Source of the DNA: Vespa crabro
Taxonomy: Eukaryota; Arthropoda; Insecta; Hymenoptera; Vespidae
NCBI RefSeq assembly: GCF_910589235.1
Contig: NW_025813663.1
Location: 186,001-250,000 of the forward strand
Reading direction: 5' to 3'
DNA: 64,000 bases
In this document: piece by piece, positions 1-10,570 of the stretch
How the letters are laid out: the number at the start of each line of letters is the position of its first letter
Numbering within the stretch: position 1 is the stretch's first letter
Program-made: the position numbers and the translations under genes
The notes under the pieces: model-generated
What the model saw: the letters and a program-made list of their open reading frames with translations, nothing else
What the model was told of the DNA's origin: nothing
Database searches by the model: none

Positions 1-442
1 TTCTGAATCGATTGGTAACATTTTTCTAACTGTGGCACAAGTATTATTAAAGATTTCACGATTTTATCTTCGCATATACCGCAATTCGCGTATGACGATT
101 ACGTTTTTCGACAATTATCATATGAAAACGCGTATTTAAACATAGTAAAAACGTTATATTCTTGTTATATTCTTTATTCTGCATCGATAGAATATAAAAT
201 CATTGAAATTGAACGAGATTTCAAGTTTTCGTTTTTCGACGATACGCGTATATGAGCGAAAAATCGTATATACGATATGAAAGAATGTTAAAAACTTTGA
301 TTCCAATATAAAATAGATGTTTGATCTTATGAAATGCAATGTTCTGAATCGATTGGTAACATTTTTCTAACTGTGGCACAAGTATTATTAAAGATTTCAC
401 GATTTTATCTTCGCATATACCGAAATTCGCGTATGTCGATTA

Positions 443-581
443 CGTTTTTCGACAATTATCATATGAAAACGCGTATTTAAACATAGTAAAAACGTTATAT
501 TCTTGTTATATTCTTTATTCTGCATCGATAGAATATAAAATCATTGAAATTGAACGAGATTTCAAGTTTTCGTTTTTCGAC
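443..581. repeat. 11-bp internal direct repeat CGTTTTTCGAC
   Basis: The same 11 bases occur at 443-453 (p102-112) and 571-581 (p230-240), 128 bp apart within one monomer. Both are followed within about 15-30 bp by an ACGCGTAT-type palindromic core. The repeat may be a duplicated functional motif or a relic of an older internal duplication. One copy sits at the T5 tract that gained a T in copies 116 and 138; the other forms the left arm of the nested dyad. Confidence 0.6.
506..538. other. 8-bp inverted repeat with 17-base loop
   Basis: TTATATTC (506-513) is the exact reverse complement of GAATATAA (531-538). The left arm is part of a close direct repeat, GTTATATTC at 494-502 and 505-513, so two alternative left arms exist. 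The loop contains the ATCGAT palindrome. The arms are AT-rich, so chance pairing in this composition is a real alternative. Confidence 0.5.
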
Positions 582-604
582 GATACGCGTATATGAGCGA
601 AAAA
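573..604. other. Nested dyad (32 bp) in the reference monomer
   Basis: The 7-bp arms TTTTTCG (573-579) and CGAAAAA (598-604) are inverted repeats. They enclose the perfect 10-bp palindrome ATACGCGTAT (583-592), whose centre lies within 1 bp of the arms' centre. The structure could extrude as a hairpin or bind a dimeric protein. It recurs in nearly every monomer at p232-263. Function is inference. Short dyads of this kind have been proposed to mark centromeric satellites that lack a CENP-B box. Confidence 0.7.
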
Positions 605-617
605 TCGTATATACGAT
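604..617. other. Perfect 14-bp palindrome ATCGTATATACGAT
   Basis: The 14 bases read the same on both strands and sit immediately beside the preceding dyad (p263-276). Most copies keep it, but recurrent changes at p266 (G to T in copies 4, 103, 106 and 122; G to C in copy 3) and TATTTACG in copies 94 and 99 break it. It could be a symmetric protein-binding site or a non-B DNA element; nothing in the sequence decides which. Confidence 0.75.
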
Positions 618-3600
618 ATGAAAGAATGTTAAAAACTTTGATTCCAATATAAAATAGATGTTTGATCTTATGAAATGCAATGTTCTGAATCGATTGGTAA
701 CATTTTTCTAACTGTGGCACAAGTATTATTAAAGATTTCACGATTTTATCTTCGCATATACCGAAATTCGCGTATGTCGATTACGTTTTTCGACAATTAT
801 CATATGAAAACGCATATTTAAACATAGTAAAAACGTTATACTCTTGTTATATTCTTTATTCTGCATCGATAGAATATAAAATCATTGAAATTGAACGAGA
901 TTTCAAGTTTTCGTTTTTCGACGATACGCGTATATGAGCGAAAAATCCTATATACGATATGAAAGAATGTTAAAAACTTTGATTCCAATATAAAATAGAT
1001 GTTTGATCTTATGAAATGCAATGTTCTGAATAGATTGGTAACATTTTTCTAACTGTGGCACAAGTATTATTAAAGATTTCACGATTTTATCTTCGCATAT
1101 ACCGAAATTCGCGTATGTCGATTACGTTTTTCGACAATTATCATATGAAAACGCGTATTTAAACATAGTAAAAACGTTATACTCTTGTTATATTCTTTAT
1201 TCTGCATCGATAGAATATAAAATCATTGAAATTGAACGAGATTTCAAGTTTTCGTTTTTCGACGATACGCGTATATGAGCGAAAAATCTTATATACGATA
1301 TGAAAGAATGTTAAAAACTTTGATTCCAATATAAAATAGATGTTTGATCTTATGAAATGCAATGTTCTGAATCGATTGGTAACATTTTTCTAACTGTGGC
1401 ACAAGTATTATTAAAGATTTCACGATTTTATCTTCGCATATACCGAAATTCGCGTATGTCGATTAGGTTTTTCGACAATTATCATATGAAAACGCGTATT
1501 TAAACATAGTAAAAACGTTATATTCTTGTTATATTCTTTATTCTGCATCGATAGAATATAAAATCATTGAAATTGAACGAGATTTCAAGTTTTCGTTTTT
1601 CGACGATACGCGTATATGTGCGAAAAATCGTATATACGATATGAAAGAAAGTTAAAAACTTTGATTCCAATATAAAATAGATGTTTGATCTTATGAAATG
1701 CAATGTTCTGAATCGATTGGTAACATTTTTCTAACTGTGGCACAAGTATTATTAAAGATTTCACGATTTTATCTTCGCATATACCGAAATTCGCGTATGT
1801 CGATTACGTTTTTCGACAATTATCATATGAAAACGCGTATTTAAACATAGTAAAAACGTTATACTCTTGTTATATTCTTTATTCTGCATCGATAGAATAT
1901 AAAATCATTGAAATTGAACGAGATTTCAAGTTTTCGTTTTTCGACGATACGCGTATATGAGCGAAAAATCGTATATACGATATGAAAGAATGTTAAAAAC
2001 TTTGATTCCAATATAAAATAGATGTTTGATCTTATGAAATGCAATGTTCTGAATCGATTGGTAACATTTTTCTAACTGTCGCACAAGTATTATTAAAGAT
2101 TTCACGATTTTATCTTCGCATATACCGAAATTCGCGTATGTCGATTACGTTTTTCGACAATTATCATATGAAAACGCGTATTTAAACATAGTAAAAACGT
2201 TATATTCTTGTTATATTCTTTATTCTGCATCGATAGAATATAAAATCATTGAAATTGAACGAGATTTCAAGTTTTCGTTTTTCGACGATACGCGTATATG
2301 AGCGAAAAATCGTATATACGATATGAAAGAATGTTAAAAACTTTGATTCCAATATAAAATAGATGTTTGATCTTATGAAATGCAATGTTCTGAATCGATT
2401 GGTAACATTTTTCTAACTGTGGCACAAGTATTATTAAAGATTTCACGATTTTATCTTCGCATATACCGAAATTCGCGTATGTCGATTACGTTTTTCGACA
2501 ATTATCATATGAAAACGCATATTTAAACATAGTAAAAACGTTATACTCTTGTTATATTCTTTATTCTGCATCGATAGAATATAAAATCATTGAAATTGAA
2601 CGAGATTTCAAGTTTTCGTTTTTCGACGATACGCGTATATGAGCGAAAAATCGTATATACGATATGAAAGAATGTTAAAAACTTTGATTCCAATATAAAA
2701 TAGATGTTTGATCTTATGAAATGCAATGTTCTGAATCGATTGGTAACATTTTTCTAACTGTGGCACAAGTATTATTAAAGATTTCACGATTTTATCTTCG
2801 CATATACCGAAATTCGCGTATGTCGATTACGTTTTTCGACAATTATCATATGAAAACGCGTATTTAAACATAGTAAAAACGTTATATTCTTGTTATATTC
2901 TTTATTCTGCATCGATAGAATATAAAATCATTGAAATTGAACGAGATTTCAAGTTTTCGTTTTTCGACGATACGCGTATATGAGCGAAAAATCGTATATA
3001 CGATATGAAAGAAAGTTAAAAACTTTGATTCCAATATAAAATAGATGTTTGATCTTATGAAATGCAATGTTCTGAATCGATTGGTAACATTTTTCTAACT
3101 GTGGCACAAGTATTATTAAAGATTTCACGATTTTATCTTCGCATATACCGAAATTCGCGTATGTCGATTACGTTTTTCGACAATTATCATATGAAAACGC
3201 GTATTTAAACATAGTAAAAACGTTATACTCTTGTTATATTCTTTATTCTGCATCGATAGAATATAAAATCATTGAAATTGAACGAGATTTCAAGTTTTCG
3301 TTTTTCGACGATACGCGTATATGAGCGAAAAATCGTATATACGATATGAAAGAATGTTAAAAACTTTGATTCCAATATAAAATAGATGTTTGATCTTATG
3401 AAATGCAATGTTCTGAATCGATTGGTAACATTTTTCTAACTGTGGCACAAGTATTATTAAAGATTTCACGATTTTATCTTCGCATATACCGAAATTCGCG
3501 TATGTCGATTAGGTTTTTCGACAATTATCATATGAAAACGCGTATTTAAACATAGTAAAAACGTTATATTCTTGTTATATTCTTTATTCTGCATCGATAG

Positions 3601-4433
3601 AATATAAAATCATTGAAATTGAACGAGATTTCAAGTTTTCGTTTTTCGACGATACGCGTATATGAGCGAAAAATCGTATATACGATATGAAAGAATGTTA
3701 AAAACTTTGATTCCAATATAAAATAGATGTTTGATCTTATGAAATGCAATGTTCTGAATCGATTGGTAACATTTTTCTAACTGTGGCACAAGTATTATTA
3801 AAGATTTCACGATTTTATCTTCGCATATACCGAAATTCGCGTATGTCGATTACGTTTTTCGACAATTATCATATGAAAACGCGTATTTAAACATAGTAAA
3901 AACGTTATATTCTTGTTATATTCTTTATTCTGCATCGATAGAATATAAAATCATTGAAATTGAACGAGATTTCAAGTTTTCGTTTTTCGACGATACGCGT
4001 ATATGAGCGAAAAATCGTATATACGATATGAAAGAATGTTATAAACTTTGATTCCAATATAAAATAGATGTTTGATCTTATGAAATGCAATGTTCTGAAT
4101 CGATTGGTAACATTTTTCTAACTGTGGCACAAGTATTATTAAAGATTTCACGATTTTATCTTCGCATATACCGAAATTCGCGTATGTCGATTACGTTTTT
4201 CGACAATTATCATATGAAAACGCGTATTTAAACATAGTAAAAACGTTATACTCTTGTTATATTCTTTATTCTGCATCGATAGAATATAAAATCATTGAAA
4301 TTGAACGAGATTTCAAGTTTTCGTTTTTCGACGATACGCGTATATGAGCGAAAAATCGTATATACGATATGAAAGAATGTTAAAAACTTTGATTCCAATA
4401 TAAAATAGATGTTTGATCTTATGAAATGCAATG

Positions 4434-7161
4434 TTCTGAATCGATTGGTAACATTTTTCTAACTGTGGCACAAGTATTATTAAAGATTTCACGATTTTAT
4501 CTTCGCATATACCGAAATTCGCGTATGTCGATTACGTTTTTCGACAATTATCATATGAAAACGCGTATTTAAACATAGTAAAAACGTTATATTCTTGTTA
4601 TATTCTTTATTCTGCATCGATAGAATATAAAATCATTGAAATTGAACGAGATTTCAAGTTTTCGTTTTTCGACGATACGCGTATATGAGCGAAAAATCGT
4701 ATATACGATATGAAAGAATGTTAAAAACTTTGATTTCAATATAAAATAGATGTTTGATCTTATGAAATGCAATGTTCTGAATCGATTGGTAACATTTTTC
4801 TAACTGTGGCACAAGTATTATTAAAGATTTCACGATTTTATCTTCGCATATACCGAAATTCGCGTATGTCGATTACGTTTTTCGACAATTATCATATGAA
4901 AACGCGTATTTAAACATAGTAAAAACGTTATATTCTTGTTATATTCTTTATTCTGCATCGATAGAATATAAAATCATTGAAATTGAACGAGATTTCAAGT
5001 TTTCGTTTTTCGACGATACGCGTATATGAGCGAAAAATCGTATATACGATATGAAAGAATGTTAAAAACTTTGATTCCAATATAAAATAGATGTTTGATC
5101 TTATGAAATGCAATGTTCTGAATCGATTGGTAACATTTTTCTAACTGTGGCACAAGTATTATTAAAGATTTCACGATTTTATCTTCGCATATACCGAAAT
5201 TCGCCTATGTCGATTACGTTTTTCGACAATTATCATATGAAAACGCGTATTTAAACATAGTAAAAACGTTATATTCTTGTTATATTCTTTATTCTGCATC
5301 GATAGAATATAAAATCATTGAAATTGAACGAGATTTCAAGTTTTCGTTTTTCGACGATACGCGTATATGAGCGAAAAATCGTATATACGATATGAAAGAA
5401 TGTTAAAAACTTTGATTCCAATATAAAATAGATGTTTGATCTTATGAAATGCAATGTTCTGAATCGATTGGTAACATTTTTCTAACTGTGGCACAAGTAT
5501 TATTAAAGATTTCACGATTTTATCTTCGCATATACCGAAATTCGCGTATGTCGATTACGTTTTTCGACAATTATCATATGAAAACGCGTATTTAAACATA
5601 GTAAAAACGTTATATTCTTGTTATATTCTTTATTCTGCATCGATAGAATATAAAATCATTGAAATTGAACGAGATTTCAAGTTTTCGTTTTTCGACGATA
5701 CGCGTATATGAGCGAAAAATCGTATATACGATATGAAAGAATGTTAAAAACTTTGATTTCAATATAAAATAGATGTTTGATCTTATGAAATGCAATGTTC
5801 TGAATCGATTGGTAACATTTTTCTAACTGTGGCACAAGTATTATTAAAGATTTCACGATTTTATCTTCGCATATACCGAAATTCGCGTATGTCGATTACG
5901 TTTTTCGACAATTATCATATGAAAACGCGTATTTAAACATAGTAAAAACGTTATATTCTTGTTATATTCTTTATTCTGCATCGATAGAATATAAAATCAT
6001 TGAAATTGAACGAGATTTCAAGTTTTCGTTTTTCGACGATACGCGTATATGAGCGAAAAATCGTATATACGATATGAAAGAATGTTAAAAACTTTGATTC
6101 CAATATAAAATAGATGTTTGATCTTATGAAATGCAATGTTCTGAATCGATTGGTAACATTTTTCTAACTGTGGCACAAGTATTATTAAAGATTTCACGAT
6201 TTTATCTTCGCATATACCGAAATTCGCGTATGTCGATTACGTTTTTCGACAATTATCATATGAAAACGCGTATTTAAACATAGTAAAAACGTTATATTCT
6301 TGTTATATTCTTTATTCTGCATCGATAGAATATAAAATCATTGAAATTGAACGAGATTTCAAGTTTTCGTTTTTCGACGATACGCGTATATGAGCGAAAA
6401 ATCGTATATACGATATGAAAGAATGTTAAAAACTTTGATTCCAATATAAAATAGATGTTTGATCTTATGAAATGCAATGTTCTGAATCGATTGGTAACAT
6501 TTTTCTAACTGTGGCACAAGTATTATTAAAGATTTCACGATTTTATCTTCGCATATACCGATATTCGCGTATGTCGATTACGTTTTTCGACAATTATCAT
6601 ATGAAAACGCGTATTTAAACATAGTAAAAACGTTATATTCTTGTTATATTCTTTATTCTGCATCGATAGAATATAAAATCATTGAAATTGAACGAGATTT
6701 CAAGTTTTCGTTTTTCGACGATACGCGTATATGAGCGAAAAATCGTATATACGATATGAAAGAATGTTAAAAACTTTGATTCCAATATAAAATAGATGTT
6801 TGATCTTATGAAATGCAATGTTCTGAATCGATTGGTAACATTTTTCTAACTGTGGCACAAGTATTATTAAAGATTTCACGATTTTATCTTCGCATATACC
6901 GAAATTCGCGTATGTCGATTACGTTTTTCGACAATTATCATATGAAAACGCGTATTTAAACATAGTAAAAACGTTATATTCTTGTTATATTCTTTATTCT
7001 GCATCGATAGAATATAAAATCATTGAAATTGAACGAGATTTCAAGTTTTCGTTTTTCGACGATACGCGTATATGAGCGAAAAATCGTATATACGATATGA
7101 AAGAATGTTAAAAACTTTGATTCCAATATAAAATAGATGTTTGATCTTATGAAATGCAATG
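4434..7161. repeat. Copies 14-21: near-consensus block
   Basis: Eight monomers with few changes. Copies 14 and 17 share GATTTCAA (p303 C to T) and copy 16 has TTCGCCTATG (p90 G to C). The same two markers recur at 36.5-39.9 kb, suggesting a shared origin. Copy 20 has a private CCGATATTCG. Nothing other than satellite is present. Confidence 0.85.
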
Positions 7162-10100
7162 TTCTGAATCGATTGGTAACATTTTTCTAACTGTGGCACA
7201 AGTATTATTAAAGATTTCACGATTTTATCTTCGCATATACCGAAATTCGCTTATGTCGATTACGTTTTTCGACAATTATCATATGAAAACGCGTATTTAA
7301 ACATAGTAAAAACGTTATATTCTTGTTATATTCTTTATGCTGCATCGATAGAATATAAAATCATTGAAATTGAACGAGATTTCAAGTTTTCGTTTTTCGA
7401 CGATACGCGTATATGAGCGAAAAATCGTATATACGATATGAAAGAATGTTAAAAACTTTGATTCCAATATAAAATAGATGTTTGATCTTATGAAATGCAA
7501 TGTTCTGAATCGATTGGTAACATTTTTCTAACTGTGGCACAAGTATTATTAAAGATTTCACGATTTTATCTTCGCATATACCGAAATTCGCGTATGTCGA
7601 TTACGTTTTTCGACAATTATCATATTAAAACGCGTATTTAAACATAGTAAAAACGTTATATTCTTGTTATATTCTTTATTCTGCATCGATAGAATATAAA
7701 ATCATTGAAATTGAACGAGATTTCAAGTTTTCGTTTTTCGACGATACGCGAAATGAGCGAAAAATCGTATATACGATATGAAAGAATGTTAAAAACTTTG
7801 ATTCCAATATAAAATAGATGTTTGATCTTATGAAATGCAATGTTCAGAATCGATTGGTAACATTTTTCTAACTGTGGCACAAGTATTATTAAAGATTTCA
7901 CGATTTTATCTTCGCATATACCGAAATTCGCGTATGTCGATTACGTTTTTCGACAATTATCATATGAAAACGCGTATTTAAACATAGTAAAAACGTTATA
8001 TTCTTTTTATATTCTTTATTCTGCATCGATAGAATATAAAATCATTGAAATTGAACGAGATTTCAAGTTTTCGTTTTTCGACGATACGCGTATATGAGCG
8101 AAAAATCGTATATACGATATGAAAGAATGTTAAAAACTTTGATTCCAATATAAAATAGATGTTTGATCTTATGAAATGCAATGTTCTGAATCGATTGGTA
8201 ACATTTTTCTAACTGTGGCACAAGTATTATTAAAGATTTCACGATTTAATCTTCGCATATACCGAAATTCGCGTATGTCGATTACGTTTTTCGACAATTA
8301 TCATATGAAAACGCTTATTTAAACATAGTAAAAACGTTATATTCTTGTTATATTCTTTATTCTGCATCGATAGAATATAAAATCATTGAAATTGAACGAG
8401 ATTTCAAGTTTTCGTTTTTCGACGATACGCGTATATGAGCGAAAAATCGTATATACGATATGAAAGAATGTTAAAAACTTTGATTCCAATATAAAATAGA
8501 TGTTTGATCTTATGAAATGCAATGTTCTGAATCGATTGGTAACATTTTTCTAACTGTGGCACAAGTATTATTAAAGATTTCACGATTTTATCTTCGCATA
8601 TACCGAAATTCGCGTATGTCGATTACGTTTTTCGACAATTATCATATGAAAACGCGTATTTAAACATAGTAAAAACGTTATACTCTTGTTATATTCTTTA
8701 TTCTGCATCGATAGAATATAAAATCATTGAAATTGAACGAGATTTCAAGTTTTCGTTTTTCGACGATACGCGTATATGAGCGAAAAATCGTATATACGAT
8801 ATGAAAGAATGTTAAAAACTTTGATTCCAATATAAAATAGATGTTTGATCTTATGAAATGCAATGTTCTGAATCGATTGGTAACATTTTTCTAACTGTGG
8901 CACAAGTATTATTAAAGATTTCACGATTTTACCTTCGCATATACCGAAATTCGCGTATGTCGATAACGTTTTTCGACAATTATCATATGAAAACGCGTAT
9001 TTAAACATAGTAAAAACGTTATATTCTTGTTATATTCTTTATGCTGCATCGATAGAATATAAAATCATTGAAATTGAACGAGATTTCAAGTTTTCGTTTT
9101 TCGACGATACGCGTATATGAGCGAAAAATTGTATATACGATATGAAAGAATGTTAAAAACTTTGATTCCAATATAAAATAGATGTTTGATCTTATGAAAT
9201 GCAATGTTCTGAATCGATTGGTAACATTTTTCTAACTGTGGCACAAGTATTATTAAAGATTTCACGATTTTATCTTCGCATATACCGAAATTCGCGTATG
9301 TCGATTACGTTTTTCGACAATTATCATATGAAAACGCGTATTTAAACATAGTAAAAACGTTATATTCTTGTTATATTCTTTATTCTGCATCGATAGAATA
9401 TAAAATCATTGAAATTGAACGAGATTTCAAGTTTTCGTTTTTCGACGATACGCGTATATGAGCGAAAAATCGTATATACGATATGAAAGAATGTTAAAAA
9501 CTTTGATTCCAATATAAAATAGATGTTTGATCTTATGAAATGCAATGTTCTGAATCGATTGGTAACATTTTTCTAACTGTGGCACAAGTATTATTAAAGA
9601 TTTCACGATTTTATCTTCGCATATACCGAAATTCGCTTATGTCGATTACGTTTTTCGACAATTATCATATGAAAACGCGTATTTAAACATAGTAAAAACG
9701 TTATATTCTTGTTATATTCTTTATGCTGCATCGATAGAATATAAAATCATTGAAATTGAACGAGATTTCAAGTTTTCGTTTTTCGACGATACGCGTATAT
9801 GAGCGAAAAATCGTATATACGATATGAAAGAATGTTAAAAACTTTGATTCCAATATAAAATAGAAGTTTGATCTTATGAAATGCAATGTTCTGAATCGAT
9901 TGGTAACATTTTTCTAACTGTGGCACAAGTATTATTAAAGATTTCACGATTTTATCTTCGCATATACCGAAATTCGCGTATGTCGATTACGTTTTTCGAC
10001 AATTATCATATTAAAACGCGTATTTAAACATAGTAAAAACGTTATATTCTTGTTATATTCTTTATTCTGCATCGATAGAATATAAAATCATTGAAATTGA

Positions 10101-10570
10101 ACGAGATTTCAAGTTTTCGTTTTTCGACGATACGCGTATATGAGCGAAAAATCGTATATACGATATGAAAGAATGTTAAAAACTTTGATTCCAATATAAA
10201 ATAGATGTTTGATCTTATGAAATGCAATGTTCTGAATCGATTGGTAACATTTTTCTAACTGTGGCACAAGTATTATTAAAGATTTCACGATTTTATCTTC
10301 GCATATACCGAAATTCGCGTATGTCGATTACGTTTTTCGACAATTATCATATGAAAACGCGTATTTAAACATAGTAAAAACGTTATATTCTTGTTATATT
10401 CTTTATTCTGCATCGATAGAATATAAAATCATTGAAATTGAACGAGATTTCAAGTTTTCGTTTTTCGACGATACGCGTATATGAGCGAAAAATCGTATAT
10501 ACGATATGAAAGAATGTTAAAAACTTTGATTCCAATATAAAATAGATGTTTGATCTTATGAAATGCAATG
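7162..10570. repeat. Copies 22-31: variants repeated at 7-monomer spacing
   Basis: Copies 22 and 29 share both GCTTATG (p90) and TATGCTGC (p178 T to G), and the following copies 23 and 30 share CATATTAAAA. This gives a two-monomer haplotype repeated 7 monomers (about 2386 bp) apart. Copy 27 also has p178 G plus TTTTACCTTCG. Copy 23 carries a private 1-bp deletion that copy 30 lacks, so the deletion is younger than the duplication. Confidence 0.75.
7503..7842. repeat. Copy 23: 340-bp monomer with complex deletion
   Basis: Where the consensus reads ACGCGTATATGAGCG this copy reads ACGCGAAATGAGCG near 7746-7759: one base lost plus a substitution at the right edge of the ATACGCGTAT palindrome. 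All later copies shift by -1 until the next length change. The loss fuses two minus-strand frames into a longer accidental open frame (7656-7901). Confidence 0.9.

Larger units (their letters stand above)
342..682. repeat. Representative consensus monomer (copy 2)
   Basis: This copy matches the consensus I derived by reading across the array and serves as the reference; monomer position p equals base 341+p. Landmarks: palindrome AATCGATT at p6-13; ATCGAT sites at p7-12 and p183-188; T5 tract at p104-108; CATATG at p119-124; ACGCGT at p128-133 and p244-249; A5 tracts at p147-151, p259-263 and p290-294; direct repeat GTTATATTC at p153-161 and p164-172; dyad cluster at p230-276. Base counts are C 46, G 52 of 341, with 22 CpG. 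The two ATCGAT sites predict 176- and 165-bp fragments and the two ACGCGT sites predict 116- and 225-bp fragments from bulk satellite. Confidence 0.95.
1..4433. repeat. Copies 1-13: block rich in the T159C variant
   Basis: Copies 3, 4, 6, 8, 10 and 13 carry T to C at p159 (TTATACTC instead of TTATATTC), alternating roughly with T-type copies. Copies 5 and 9 share GAAAGAAAG at p286, copies 5 and 11 share GATTAGG at p102, and copies 3 and 8 share CGCATATTT. The markers recur at mixed spacings of 2, 4, 5 and 6 monomers, so no single clean HOR fits. Copies 1-6 match copies 100-105. Confidence 0.8.

Noticed and set aside
495..680. 61-codon minus-strand open frame present in almost every monomer
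   Set aside because: It recurs because the monomer recurs. Differences between copies are freely amino-acid changing and several copies (40, 100, 111, 124, 139, 177, 184) lack the full frame. There is no recognisable domain, and the composition is that of AT-rich DNA.
342..682. CENP-B box
   Set aside because: I tested the TTCG sites against the 17-bp box pattern NTTCGNNNNANNCGGGN on both strands; none has the required A and CGGG (no CGGG or CCCG occurs in the consensus).
342..682. Promoter, terminator or polyadenylation signals in the monomer
   Set aside because: TATA-like and A-rich strings are expected in 71% A+T DNA and there is no transcript-like arrangement; exact AATAAA is absent from the consensus.
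1465..1475. TTAGG insect telomere repeat
   Set aside because: TTAGG appears only as a single substitution in GATTACG (copies 5, 11, 104, 115); it is never tandem.
7656..7901. 81-codon minus-strand frame, and a similar one at 19931-20176
   Set aside because: Both arise by frame fusion at the 1-bp deletions in copies 23 and 59; they are not conserved and have no neighbours or signals.
8745..9008. 87-codon minus-strand frame, and a 63-codon one at 46243-46434
   Set aside because: Produced by single substitutions that remove a stop or create a start in one monomer; no support from other copies.
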